Assembly: GCA_937888775.1 (NCBI GenBank)
Contig: CALAQT010000557.1
Coordinates: 1 to 26,357 of the forward strand
Reading direction: 5' to 3'
DNA: 26,357 nucleotides
From: an uncultured Actinomycetes bacterium
GTDB taxonomy: Bacteria; Actinomycetota; Thermoleophilia; Solirubrobacterales; Solirubrobacteraceae
Shown: positions 1 to 8,020 of the stretch, one piece after another
Numbering within the stretch: the stretch's first letter is position 1
Layout of the letters: each line of letters opens with the position of its first letter
Position numbers and translations under genes: made by a program
Notes under the pieces: generated by a model
What the model saw: the letters and a program-made list of their open reading frames with translations, nothing else
Told to the model about the DNA's origin: nothing
Databases searched by the model: none

Positions 1-380
1 AGTGGGCGCAGATCACTGGCTCTCGCCCAGCGTGCGCCACCGCGCTCGCGAGCCATCGAACCGTTCGCCGCCCGCACCACGGCGCTCGCCAGCGCGGCGC
101 CCGCCATCCCCAGCGCGACCCCCACCGCATAGAACCCGCCCGCTCCGGGCAGCCGCGCGCGATCGGACGCCGACCAGGCGGCGGCCGGGTCAGCAAGGTG
201 GGTCGGAAGCCGCACCAGCACCTTGAGCAGCTGTCCGGGCGCGACTCGGGGCCAGCCGGCGCCGAAGATCGCACCGGCGAGGCCGCCCCACAGCCAGATG
301 TAGGCGACGAGCGCGAACACGGCGACGATCGCCGTCACGGCGCCAGCGTCGGAGATCCCGCTGGACCGGTCCTGACTCAT
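1..380 (-). CDS. VirD4/TraG-like type IV coupling protein, N-terminal part (runs off left edge)
   Basis: An open frame starts at ATG 380-378 and stays open to the window edge (126 codons and two bases). The start overlaps the stop of the VirB4-like gene in an ATGA arrangement, which implies translational coupling. The visible protein has two hydrophobic segments, about residues 14-40 (containing AVFALVAYIWLWGGLAGAIF) and 75-100, followed by a basic stretch ending in GGARWARASDLRPL. A double N-terminal membrane anchor followed by a WA-x(3)-DL motif is typical of actinobacterial TraG/TraD-type coupling ATPases that bring substrate DNA to the secretion channel. The Walker motifs would lie outside the window, so the ATPase assignment rests on the N-terminal pattern and on the conjugation operon around it. 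Confidence 0.72.
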   Translation of the reverse strand, partial: MSQDRSSGISDAGAVTAIVAVFALVAYIWLWGGLAGAIFGAGWPRVAPGQLLKVLVRLPTHLADPAAAWSASDRARLPGAGGFYAVGVALGMAGAALASAVVRAANGSMARERGGARWARASDLRP

Positions 381-1744
381 CGGCGCCTCGGCCCCGTGCC
401 GATCACGCTCATTCCGGCATCGGTGTCGGTCAGCCGTGTCTCCAGGCGAGAGCGGTAGTGCTGCACGACGAACGAGCGCGAGCCAACGCGCCACAGCGCC
501 TGGCCGGCTGACAGCATGGTGAGCAGCTCGGACTCGCTGTGTGAGAGGCCGAGCAGCGTGCGCGTCAGCTCGATCTGGCTCTCGTCCTGGTGATAGACGA
601 TCCGGGTGGAGGCGTCGGCGATCAGGCCCTCGGCGATCCGGGCGGCGCGTGAGCCGGCGTCGCCGGCGGCCTGCAGGTCGGCGAGCTTGTGCAGCACGAC
701 GAGGTTCATCACCCCGAACTGGCGCGCGAGCTTGAAGTTGGACTGAAACCACTCGCCCAGGCCCGTGTGCTGGACGATCTTCCAGGACTCGTCGGCGACA
801 TTGATCAGCCGTTCGCGGTCCGGTCGCTCAGCCATCCGCGCCAGCAGCGCACTCATCCAGGCCGTGGCGCAGGCCATCAGGATCCCCACCGCGGGCGAGT
901 CGCGGACTGCGTGCAGGTCGAGCACGAGCAGCTTGGCGTCCAGGTCCAGCCCCGGTGTGGTCGGCCCGTCGAACATGCCGCGCAACGGCCCCTCGCACAG
1001 ATCTTGCAGCGCAAGCGCGGCGCGTCGGGCATCGGCCGCCAGCCGCTCCGGAGTGGTCTGCAGTCGCTGCGCCATCTCGGCCACCGGGTTGAACAGCACC
1101 GTGGCGATCTCGGGCAGGGTGGGGTCGTCCCCGCCGCCGCCGGGACTACCGCCGCCACGACCACCACCAGTGGCCCGCACGGTACGCAGCGCCTCACGTA
1201 ACGCGGCCGCCTCCACCTGGTGGAGGGGCCCGCCGAGCGCGGTGACGGTGATCGCGCGCAGCAGCTCCAGCTGGGCGTGCTCCTCGGGCCGGGAGGCGAG
1301 CGGATTCAGTCGGACGCCTCCACCGGGCACGAGCGAGATCGGCTTGACGCCGGCGGCTTCGCACAGCGGCCCGTATTCACGCTTGACGTCGAGTACGAAC
1401 GCGCGCCGGCCGAACAGCAGCATCCGCCACAGAAGCGTCTTGACCAGGGAGCTCTTGCCCTGGCCGAGCTTGCCGAGCACGATCGCGTTGGGGTCGTCCA
1501 GCGCTCCCTCTCGGTACAGCACCCAGGGGTCAAAGCAGAACGCGCCGCCGCCGGCATCGCGCCCGATGAAGGCGCCGTGCGCGCCCAGACCACCGGCGGT
1601 CATGAACGGGTAGATCGCCTGTGCATGGCGAGTTGTGGAGCGGTGCCCCGGCCGCTGGGCGCCCGTGAACCTCATCGGCCGCACCCAACGCCGATGCTCC
1701 CGAAGCCGAGGCTCTGCACGCCGCCGCCCTCGAGGTAGCGCCAC
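377..1744 (-). CDS. VirB4-like conjugation ATPase (C-terminal half of a split VirB4)
   Basis: This 455-residue protein has a P-loop (GKLGQGKSS, about residues 91-99), a segment FVLDVKREYG (about 116-124) typical of TraC/VirB4 motors, and a Walker-B-like VADESWKI (about 316-323). It should power assembly of, or transport through, a type IV secretion channel at the cytoplasmic membrane. The frame is open back to 1897, but that part overlaps the upstream gene. GTG 1744 gives a basic N-terminus (PRGRRRAEPRLREH) and starts 16 bases after the upstream stop; ATG 1675 is an alternative. It lacks the usual VirB4 N-terminal domain, which the upstream SCO6880-family protein probably supplies. A glycine-rich insert lies at about residues 192-206. 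The family is secure; the exact start is not. Confidence 0.85.
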   Translation of the reverse strand: MALPRGRRRAEPRLREHRRWVRPMRFTGAQRPGHRSTTRHAQAIYPFMTAGGLGAHGAFIGRDAGGGAFCFDPWVLYREGALDDPNAIVLGKLGQGKSSLVKTLLWRMLLFGRRAFVLDVKREYGPLCEAAGVKPISLVPGGGVRLNPLASRPEEHAQLELLRAITVTALGGPLHQVEAAALREALRTVRATGGGRGGGSPGGGGDDPTLPEIATVLFNPVAEMAQRLQTTPERLAADARRAALALQDLCEGPLRGMFDGPTTPGLDLDAKLLVLDLHAVRDSPAVGILMACATAWMSALLARMAERPDRERLINVADESWKIVQHTGLGEWFQSNFKLARQFGVMNLVVLHKLADLQAAGDAGSRAARIAEGLIADASTRIVYHQDESQIELTRTLLGLSHSESELLTMLSAGQALWRVGSRSFVVQHYRSRLETRLTDTDAGMSVIGTGPRRR

Positions 1745-1760
1745 CCAACGACGCGGCCGC

Positions 1761-3257
1761 TCACAGCAGCCCCCGGCACAGTGGGAGCGTGAACGTGAAC
1801 GCCTCCGCTTGCTGGCCATACATCCGGTGCAGCTCCAGCCGCGCCCGGGCCGCGTGCTCGGTGATCTGCGCGCCGGCCCGGCGAAGTTCCTCGGCATCCC
1901 GGCCGGAGACGGTCACGAAGCCGCTGAAGCGAACCTCGCCGTGCCCGGCGGCCAACTCGGACTCGCGGCGGATCGTCGCGTCGCGAGCCTGGCGCTGGCG
2001 AGCGGTTTCCGACTGCCCGAATCGACGCCGGAGCTCGCGGTCGGCCTGGTCCTGGGTGATTGCCGCCTCGATCTCACGCGTCGAGCGTCCGGGCGCGACC
2101 GGCTCGAAGGTGACCGCCACCGTTCGCACGATGCTCGAGCGGCCAAGCAGGGCATCCAGGAACATCGGCGATACGCCGACTCGCGGCCAGGCACCGATCC
2201 AGTAGGTGGCGTGCAGCGCGCCTTCGGACTGGTAGTGATCCCAGCCTTCGCGCGCGCCCAGCGGCCATGCGTTGGCCGGCGTCAGGCCGTCGCGCTCAGG
2301 GTCGGCGGTCTCCAGAGCCGCCAGCTCGGCGCGCGCGTAGGGATCAAAGGCCGTCCGCAGGGCCCGGGCGAGCTGGCCGGCGGTGAGCGCGCCGAGCACT
2401 CTCACATCGGCGTCCTGGAGCCCCTGAGCGATCCGCTCGCTCTCCTCGATCAACGCCCGGATCGCCGCCTCGCCGTCGCCACGGACCGAGCGCGCGTCGA
2501 TCTGGACGGCCAGCAGGATCTCGTGCTCCTGGGTAACGCGGGCGGTGGTCCCGATCAGCTCCAGATAGGAGTCGATCAGCGGCGTTCCGCGCAGCGGGAT
2601 CGACGGGTCGCGCTCGGCGTGCACCCAGCGCGCCAACTCGTCCCCCTGTGCCGGCGCCGTTCGCTCGATCCACTGGATCCGCTTGACCGTCGACGAGGCG
2701 GCGCCGGAGAGGACCAGGCCCCAGCGAGCCAGCCGGCGCTCCTGCGCCTCAGGATCGAGCAGCGAGAAGGCGGCGGCCCGGCAGGCGAGCACGGCGGTCA
2801 GCCTCCGTCCGGAACGCTCCGCCAGCGCTCCGATCGGGCGATCGCGGTAGGCGGCCTCGACGATCCTCACCCCATGCAGCGCGGGCGGTGCGAGCGGCAC
2901 CGGATCGCTGAGCTCGGTGCCGCGGCCGCGGACCCGTACCCGGGCCAGCATCCCGTGCTGCGGGACGGGGGAGCCAAAGCGCGCCCGTCCGCTGATCCGG
3001 CGCCAGGTGAAGATCGCCACGATCGGCGACCACTCCTGCAGCGTGCGACCTCCGATCGGGGCGAACACGCTCGCCGCACCGGCCGTGACGGCGACGGTCG
3101 CGATCATTACGCCGGCTGCTGAGGGGGATTGGTCGATCACCAAGATCGCGATCAGCGTCGCCAGCGACAGGCTGGTGGCCTGGCCCAGACGGATCGGCCC
3201 CAAGATCCCCCGGCGCTCGAGCGGCCCGAACGTGTAGTGCATCCGTTCGCTGCTCAC
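1761..3257 (-). CDS. SCO6880-family conjugation membrane protein
   Basis: A 498-residue protein whose N-terminus (ERMHYTFGPLERRGILGP) and following double hydrophobic segment (about residues 25-70, ending near GGRTLQEWSP) match the actinobacterial SCO6880 family that sits beside VirB4-like ATPases. The rest is soluble with no P-loop. By position and architecture it looks like VirB3/PrgI (two membrane helices) plus the VirB4 N-terminal domain, split from the ATPase encoded next; this reading is an inference. The GTG start at 3257 overlaps the TrbL-like stop in a GTGA arrangement. ATG 3242 is an in-frame alternative five codons on. Confidence 0.85.
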   Translation of the reverse strand: MSSERMHYTFGPLERRGILGPIRLGQATSLSLATLIAILVIDQSPSAAGVMIATVAVTAGAASVFAPIGGRTLQEWSPIVAIFTWRRISGRARFGSPVPQHGMLARVRVRGRGTELSDPVPLAPPALHGVRIVEAAYRDRPIGALAERSGRRLTAVLACRAAAFSLLDPEAQERRLARWGLVLSGAASSTVKRIQWIERTAPAQGDELARWVHAERDPSIPLRGTPLIDSYLELIGTTARVTQEHEILLAVQIDARSVRGDGEAAIRALIEESERIAQGLQDADVRVLGALTAGQLARALRTAFDPYARAELAALETADPERDGLTPANAWPLGAREGWDHYQSEGALHATYWIGAWPRVGVSPMFLDALLGRSSIVRTVAVTFEPVAPGRSTREIEAAITQDQADRELRRRFGQSETARQRQARDATIRRESELAAGHGEVRFSGFVTVSGRDAEELRRAGAQITEHAARARLELHRMYGQQAEAFTFTLPLCRGLL

Positions 3258-4969
3258 AGATGCCCCTGGTCAGGGTCCTGCGGCGGGGGCAGCGGATCGA
3301 CGTCGTCAGCTATGGCCTCGCCTGGAGTGACAATCTTCCCGGGCGGCGAGGAGCCTGAGCCCGGGTCCTCGGCGGGAGCCGGCGGCTGCCACAGAGGTCC
3401 CAGCTTTCCATGGTCCTCGAGATCGAGCGTCAACGTCCGCCAGCTTTCCTCGGGCTGGTGGTACATCGCCTGCAGGCCGGGAGAACGCTCACCATGGCTC
3501 TCCCCGGGGCCGGATCCGGCCGCGGCATCGGCAGCCAAGCTTGAGGCGTCGCCACGGGACCCCCGGGGCGGCGCCACGCCGTCGCCGTTGGCCGCCCCCG
3601 CCCCGGGGCCGGCGCTGTCGAGCGGCATAGAGCCCGACGCCGCTTCCGTCGCGCCGTGATCAGCGCCCTCGACCTCAGCATCCGCCGAACTCGCGGTTTC
3701 AACGCCTGGCCCCGGGTCGTCTGCGCCCTCCGCCAGAGCCGCCAGCGTGGACCGCGCCCCGGCCGTCCGGTCGAACTGGTCGGCGTCACCCGCGGCTGCG
3801 CGCATGCGATCCGGCAGCTGGTCGATCCAGTTCTCGGCAAGATAGGCGCGGGAGTCGGCAGTGGCGAGCGCGCCGCCGAGAGACCTGGTCTGGGATCGCA
3901 GCGAGCCCATCGCCCCGCTGGCCAGCTCGTGCAGGGGCAGCAGCGCGAGCAGCGCCCAGGGCGCGAACGCTCCCAGCACGACCAGCACCAGTCCCATCAG
4001 CAGCGCGGTCGGCCCGTGCGACACGCCGTGGTTGAGCGCCGCGCCCCCGAGTGCGAGCACCGCGACGATCGCGAACTTGGACAGCACGAGCGCGACCAGT
4101 AGCTCCACGGCCCGGATCGCCCACACCCGCCGCGCCGGCCAGACGAGCGCCGCGAACGCGATCGGCAGCATCAGCACGATTACGTACACAGCCGCCTCGC
4201 GCAGCAGCAGCTCGACCCATAGCGTCAGCGCGCCGGCGGCCGTCAGCAGACCGACCAGGAACGCCAGAAACGGCGAGTGTGAGTCAAGCGACAAGGCGCC
4301 GATCGTGGCGCCGGCGACTCCCAGGAAGTGCGCGCCCGCGTTTCCGGCCGCCGCCGACACGATCGCCGACATCTCATCGGAGGCCGCCAGCAGCAGCATC
4401 GTCAGCGGCGCGGCGATGCCGACCACCAGCAGCGCCAGCGGCAGGTAGCCGAACGCCGCGCGCGCCAGCAGCGCGAGATCGGAGCGGACCAGCGCCTGGA
4501 TCGCCGCGGCGAACAGGAACGGCAGCGTCAGCAGCGCCGCGATGGCGGCCATCCGCCAATACGCCGCGGAGAACCAGGTGCTCTGAAGCTGGGGACTGGT
4601 GGTGGTCCCCAGAACTTTGGCGGTCTCGTCCAGAGCGAACTTGGCTCCGCCGATTACCCACGCGCCGATCGCGGCCAGGCCGACTGCCGTCGTTGCGGCG
4701 CTGGCGGCCCCGCTTCCGTCTCCGAGCACCGTCTTCACCGCGCTGCCCACGTGGCCGCCAAGCAGCTTCTTGCCGGCCGACACGACCTTGCCCGGATGTG
4801 ACGCGACGCTGCACAGCTTGCCGGCCAGTCCGCTGACCAGACCGGCCGCCGAGCAGATCGGCTTGATCGGATTCAACGCAAGGGCCGCGGGCGGGGGTGC
4901 GCCCAGGCCGGCGCCCGCCGTCAGGACCACGAGCAGCGCGGTTCGTCGCGGTGGCAAAGTGCGGGCCAT
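3254..4969 (-). CDS. TrbL/VirB6-like polytopic conjugation protein
   Basis: A 571-residue protein beginning with a signal peptide (MARTLPPRRTALLVVLTAG, likely cleaved after an Ala-rich stretch near residue 30). It is followed by at least six hydrophobic helices between about residues 90 and 370, then about 190 residues of Ala/Gly/Asp/Pro-rich, probably disordered tail. This matches TrbL/VirB6 inner-membrane channel components. The frame is open upstream to 5164, but ATG 4969 is chosen because it overlaps the preceding stop by one base (TGATG) and gives a proper signal sequence. The tail ends with DQGHL and overlaps the next start. Primary sequence in this class is poorly conserved, so assignment rests on topology, size and context. 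Confidence 0.75.
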   Translation of the reverse strand: MARTLPPRRTALLVVLTAGAGLGAPPPAALALNPIKPICSAAGLVSGLAGKLCSVASHPGKVVSAGKKLLGGHVGSAVKTVLGDGSGAASAATTAVGLAAIGAWVIGGAKFALDETAKVLGTTTSPQLQSTWFSAAYWRMAAIAALLTLPFLFAAAIQALVRSDLALLARAAFGYLPLALLVVGIAAPLTMLLLAASDEMSAIVSAAAGNAGAHFLGVAGATIGALSLDSHSPFLAFLVGLLTAAGALTLWVELLLREAAVYVIVLMLPIAFAALVWPARRVWAIRAVELLVALVLSKFAIVAVLALGGAALNHGVSHGPTALLMGLVLVVLGAFAPWALLALLPLHELASGAMGSLRSQTRSLGGALATADSRAYLAENWIDQLPDRMRAAAGDADQFDRTAGARSTLAALAEGADDPGPGVETASSADAEVEGADHGATEAASGSMPLDSAGPGAGAANGDGVAPPRGSRGDASSLAADAAAGSGPGESHGERSPGLQAMYHQPEESWRTLTLDLEDHGKLGPLWQPPAPAEDPGSGSSPPGKIVTPGEAIADDVDPLPPPQDPDQGHL

Positions 4970-5280
4970 CACTTGGCGGTCGTGCCGAGGTGCTGGAAGA
5001 AGTTCACCAGCCCTGGCGCGGAGCCGACGACGAGTGCCGAGGCGGCGGAGATCAGCGCGGCCATGCGCCCGCGAGCCGCGTACTGGTGGTTGTGGGTGTG
5101 GGAGGCCACCGCCCACAGCCCGGCGCCGATGAACGCGCCCAGCAGCGCGATTGCCAAGGCCCACGCTTCGGCGCCGTTGACCAGCTGCTGGAGGACGTTG
5201 CTGCCCGGCAGGCCGGTGAGGTCGGGGTGGGCGCTGACGAGCGCCGGGTGAATCCCAACTAACGGACCTGGAGCTTGCAC
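4969..5280 (-). CDS. DUF6112-like small membrane protein (VirB2/TrbC pilin-like)
   Basis: A 103-residue protein with two hydrophobic helices (about residues 40-60 and 72-93) joined by a short polar loop containing ASHTHNHQYAARGR. The segments LPGSNVLQQLVNG and GSAPGLVNFF closely resemble the DUF6112 family found first in actinobacterial SCO6880-type conjugation operons. Two helices with a short loop is the VirB2/TrbC pilin topology, so it may be a pilin-like channel subunit; that function is an inference. The GTG start at 5280 is fixed by a strong Shine-Dalgarno AAGGAGG seven bases upstream. It is the first gene of the minus-strand operon. Confidence 0.8.
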   Translation of the reverse strand: MQAPGPLVGIHPALVSAHPDLTGLPGSNVLQQLVNGAEAWALAIALLGAFIGAGLWAVASHTHNHQYAARGRMAALISAASALVVGSAPGLVNFFQHLGTTAK

Positions 5281-5287
5281 AAGACTA

Positions 5288-5294
5288 CCTCCTT
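5288..5294 (-). promoter_or_regulatory. Strong Shine-Dalgarno of the conjugation operon
   Basis: Read on the minus strand this is AAGGAGG, seven bases before the GTG at 5280. It is the best ribosome binding site in the window and decides the start of the DUF6112-like gene. Its strength fits a highly expressed structural subunit. Confidence 0.85.
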
Positions 5295-5396
5295 GAATCT
5301 AATTGAGCCAACTGAGCTTGACAGACACTAGCTGAGCGTAATAAGTTTGTCTAGGCTGGATTGCACCAAATTAGACTCACTAAGTCTCAATCAATC
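5295..5396. promoter_or_regulatory. AT-rich divergent control region of conjugation operon and sigma factor
   Basis: The only clearly AT-rich stretch in the window, lying between two divergently transcribed genes. On the plus strand TTGACA (5318-5323) is followed by candidate -10 boxes TAATAA (5339-5344, spacer 15) or TAAGTT (5342-5347, spacer 18). TGAGC recurs in the same orientation at 5304-5308, 5313-5317 and 5333-5337. An inverted repeat AGACT-(5)-AGTCT lies at 5373-5387, shortly before the sigma-factor ribosome binding site. These look like promoter and operator elements; which protein binds them is unknown. A good minus-strand promoter was not unambiguously found. Confidence 0.5.
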
Positions 5397-5408
5397 GGAG
5401 GTGGCGAA

Positions 5409-5990
5409 GTGACCGTCGCACTCGTACAGGACCTGCGCGCGGATGGCGCGCACGATCAACCGCTGGCGCAAGGGCCGGCCGACGAGGCGCCCGTGGCTCA
5501 GACGGTCGCCGAGATCGGCGATCTATATGTCGCCTACGCGGCGCGTCTGGCCCAGATCGTGCGTTTCAACGTGCGCGCCCCCGAGACGGTGATCGAGGAC
5601 GCCTGCCAGTTCGCGTGGACCCAGCTGCTGCACCATCGCGCCCGGGTGCGACGCGATGCGGTCCGCGCGTGGCTGACCCGGACCGCAACCCACCAGGCGC
5701 TCAAGCTGGTGCGCCGTGAGGACCGTGAGTTGTCGCTCGACGCGATCCTCGAGCCCGCGCACGCCCTGGCGCGGGCAGGCCTGACCGGCACGCTGGAGGA
5801 ACTGATCGAGCAGCGCGCGCGGCTTGAGTCAATCGGCCGGTTACCGCAGCGTCAGCAGCGACTGGTGTGGCTGCACGGACTGGGTTTCAGCTACAGCGAG
5901 ATGGCCCGCGATTGCGGTTACACCCCGCGGACCGTCGAGCGACAACTACTCCGCGGCAAGCGCAGGTTGCGCAGCGTCGGCGCCGGCTAG
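5409..5990 (+). CDS. ECF-like sigma-70 family sigma factor
   Basis: A 193-residue protein with a region-2-like segment (about residues 38-100, containing VIEDACQFAWTQLLHHR and the helix RAWLTRTATHQALKLVRRE) and a region-4 helix-turn-helix (about 144-188, LPQRQQRLVWLHGLGFSYSE followed by TPRTVERQLLRGKRRL). This is the two-domain layout of extracytoplasmic-function sigma factors. GTG 5409 is chosen over an upstream TTG at 5361 because GGAGG (5397-5401) sits seven bases before it. It faces away from the T4SS operon across the AT-rich region, so it may direct that operon's transcription. No anti-sigma gene is adjacent. Confidence 0.78.
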   Translation: MTVALVQDLRADGAHDQPLAQGPADEAPVAQTVAEIGDLYVAYAARLAQIVRFNVRAPETVIEDACQFAWTQLLHHRARVRRDAVRAWLTRTATHQALKLVRREDRELSLDAILEPAHALARAGLTGTLEELIEQRARLESIGRLPQRQQRLVWLHGLGFSYSEMARDCGYTPRTVERQLLRGKRRLRSVGAG

Positions 5991-6000
5991 CGCTAGCGCT
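5989..6000. terminator. Perfect 12-base palindrome joining two convergent stop codons
   Basis: AGCGCTAGCGCT is a perfect palindrome. It overlaps the last two bases of the sigma-factor TAG (5988-5990) and contains the TAG of the minus-strand small membrane protein (5993-5995 on the plus strand). Without a spacer loop or U-tract it is at best a weak terminator. It marks the convergent end of both units. Confidence 0.3.
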
Positions 6001-6463
6001 TCGCGCGGCCTCGCTTGCGCCGGCGACGCTCGGCCGGACTCAGCTTGCGCGGCTTGGTGCGCTGGCTTGAAGATGCCGCTTGACCGCGTCCATCGCCGGA
6101 CGGCGTAGCTCCCGGGCTGCGGCGGCGGACCGGCGCCCGCCGCCGGGCGTCGCGCCAGATGAACAGGGCGATCGCGGTCAGGACGACCATCGCGCCAATC
6201 GTGATGATGAGCGCGTTTGAGCTGCTGAGGCCGCCGCTGCCCGACGAGGTGGAATTCGTGGCGGTGAGGACCGTCGGCGTCGCCGTGCTCGGTGTCGTCG
6301 CCGGCGACACCGGCACGCCAGGGGAGAACGGGCTGCTTGTCGTGGTCTGGGCGCCGGCCGGCGACGGGAGAACCGCCACCGCCAGCACTGCCAGCACCGC
6401 CAGCCGCGGGCCGATCCGTCGCGTGCTGGGGGTCACCACTTTGAAGGGCTGCGTTTGGGTCAC
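5993..6463 (-). CDS. Small exported single-pass membrane protein with basic tail
   Basis: About 156 residues from GTG 6463. An N-terminal signal-like segment (RRIGPRLAVLAVLAVAVLP, Ala-rich cleavage site before QTTTS) precedes a Ser/Thr/Pro-rich extracellular spacer of about 45 residues. A transmembrane helix (ALIITIGAMVVLTAIALFIW) follows, then a strongly basic cytoplasmic tail ending in RRRRKRGRAKR. The frame is open upstream to 6595, but that overlaps the flavoprotein gene and lacks a signal sequence. It is the last gene of the minus-strand glycan cluster, 31 bases after the flavoprotein stop. No family with a known function was recognised; the Ser/Thr-rich part could be glycosylated. Confidence 0.6.
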   Translation of the reverse strand: MTQTQPFKVVTPSTRRIGPRLAVLAVLAVAVLPSPAGAQTTTSSPFSPGVPVSPATTPSTATPTVLTATNSTSSGSGGLSSSNALIITIGAMVVLTAIALFIWRDARRRAPVRRRSPGATPSGDGRGQAASSSQRTKPRKLSPAERRRRKRGRAKR

Positions 6464-6494
6464 CGCTGCGTCGCGCTCCTGTCGCCGCCGCGCG

Positions 6495-8009
6495 TCAGCG
6501 TTCGGACGCAAGCGGCTGCTCCATCGCCGGCGTCTCAGGCGGCTTGCGGTAGGGCTCCTCGTTGTCCTGATGCTCCTCGTGGTAGACGCTCTCAACGTTG
6601 ACCGACCAGATATCGTGGTGGGTGCCGAGCAGGATGTTGTCGACCGCGCGCATCGAGGTCAGCATCGAATGGTCGGAGTTGTTGTAGCGGTGAAGCCCGT
6701 TGCGGCCAACCTGGATCAGGTTGTCGATCTCCGCCAGCCAGCGACGGATCGTGGCCACGCGCTCGCCGTACTCGACGTCGTAGATCGGGTAGGCCTTATG
6801 CACCCGCACGACGAAGCCGAACTTGACGTTGGCGGCCTTCGCCAGGCCAAGTTTCTCGATCTCGGACTTGGCCAGCGCGACTAGGTCGTCGTCGGGCATG
6901 CTCCACAGTTCGTCGCCCTCGAAGCAGAAGTACTCCATCCCGATCGAGGCGTCGCTGTCGTTGGGGACCATCCAGGGGCTCCAGGAGCGGAAGTTCTGGA
7001 TCCGCAGCACTTTGACGCCGGGCTGGTGGATGTAGATCCAGTTGTCGGGGAACAGGTCCCCGCCCTCGATCACCAGCGAGACGGTGAGGAAATCCCGGTA
7101 GCGCAGCCCGCGCGCGGCGTCACGCACCTCGCCCGGCGCTTCGGGATAGGCGATCCCGACGGTGCTGCGCAGCGGCAGCGATGAGATCACGTGCGAGGGG
7201 TGCAGCGTCTCGCCGCCGGCGACGACCTCCAGCACCTTGCCGCCCTCGATCTGCAGCCGGGTCACTGGCGCGTTGAGGCGAACCTCGCCGCCGTGCTCGT
7301 GGATGTCGGCGGCCATCTGCTCCCACATCTGACCCGGCCCGTAGCGGGGGTAGTTGAACTCGGAGATCAGCGACTTGATCTTGTTGCCCTCGTTGCCGAA
7401 GAACGCCGCCTTGGCGGCGCTGAAGAAGGACAGTCCCTTGATCCGCTGGGCGGCCCACTCGGCCCGGATCTCGTCGGCCGAGACTCCCCACAGCTTTTCG
7501 GTGTAGGTCTTGAAGAAGTGCTGGTAAAGGCGCTTGCCGAAGCGGTTGGACACCCACTGCTCGAATGTCTCCTCGCGGCCCTTGGGCTTGATCGCCGCCC
7601 ACAGGTAGGAGAGCATGCAGCGCGTCAGCTCAACCGGGCCGAGCTGACGGATTACGTCCATGCCCTGGAGCGGGTACTCGAGGAACTTGTCGTTCCAGTA
7701 GATCCGGCTCTGGCGCGGGCGCTTGAGGAATTCCTCCTTCATGATCTCGTGCCAGAGCTCGTCGACCTCCTTGACCTTGGTGAAGAACCGATGCCCGCCG
7801 AGGTCGAAGCGGTAGCCGTCGCGCACCTCGGTTCGCGCCAGTCCACCGATCTGGTCGGTGGACTCCAGGACGGTCACCGGCTTGCCCGCCTTGGCCAGCA
7901 GGTAGCCCGCGGTCAGGCCGGCCGGGCCGGCCCCGAGCACGACGACGGGGTGTTCAGGAGTTATCTCGGCGTCACGGGCGGAGGCCTGGTCAGGGTTGGT
8001 CTCGGTCAT
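6495..8009 (-). CDS. FAD-dependent oxidoreductase, UDP-galactopyranose-mutase-like
   Basis: A 504-residue flavoprotein. The dinucleotide-binding motif VVVLGAGPAGLTAGYLLAKA (about residues 22-41) is followed by an acidic ribose-binding residue in VTVLES and by GGLARTE and DLGGHRFF, all typical of the amine-oxidase/protoporphyrinogen-oxidase/UGM superfamily. The C-terminal FAD motif GRNGLHRYNNSDHSM resembles that of UDP-galactopyranose mutase. In a glycan operon it most plausibly acts on a nucleotide sugar or lipid-linked sugar. It starts 11 bases after the upstream glycosyltransferase stop, with AGGA as a modest ribosome binding site. Superfamily certain; substrate unknown. Confidence 0.8.
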   Translation of the reverse strand: MTETNPDQASARDAEITPEHPVVVLGAGPAGLTAGYLLAKAGKPVTVLESTDQIGGLARTEVRDGYRFDLGGHRFFTKVKEVDELWHEIMKEEFLKRPRQSRIYWNDKFLEYPLQGMDVIRQLGPVELTRCMLSYLWAAIKPKGREETFEQWVSNRFGKRLYQHFFKTYTEKLWGVSADEIRAEWAAQRIKGLSFFSAAKAAFFGNEGNKIKSLISEFNYPRYGPGQMWEQMAADIHEHGGEVRLNAPVTRLQIEGGKVLEVVAGGETLHPSHVISSLPLRSTVGIAYPEAPGEVRDAARGLRYRDFLTVSLVIEGGDLFPDNWIYIHQPGVKVLRIQNFRSWSPWMVPNDSDASIGMEYFCFEGDELWSMPDDDLVALAKSEIEKLGLAKAANVKFGFVVRVHKAYPIYDVEYGERVATIRRWLAEIDNLIQVGRNGLHRYNNSDHSMLTSMRAVDNILLGTHHDIWSVNVESVYHEEHQDNEEPYRKPPETPAMEQPLASER

Positions 8010-8020
8010 CGTCTCGGTTC

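Noticed and set aside
1635..3122. 495-residue plus-strand open frame
   Set aside because: Antisense to the SCO6880-family gene, Arg/Gly/Gln-rich with no domain pattern.
1..6000. An integrative conjugative element with ends in this window
   Set aside because: No integrase, tRNA gene, att duplication or relaxase is visible, so only the conjugation genes are claimed.
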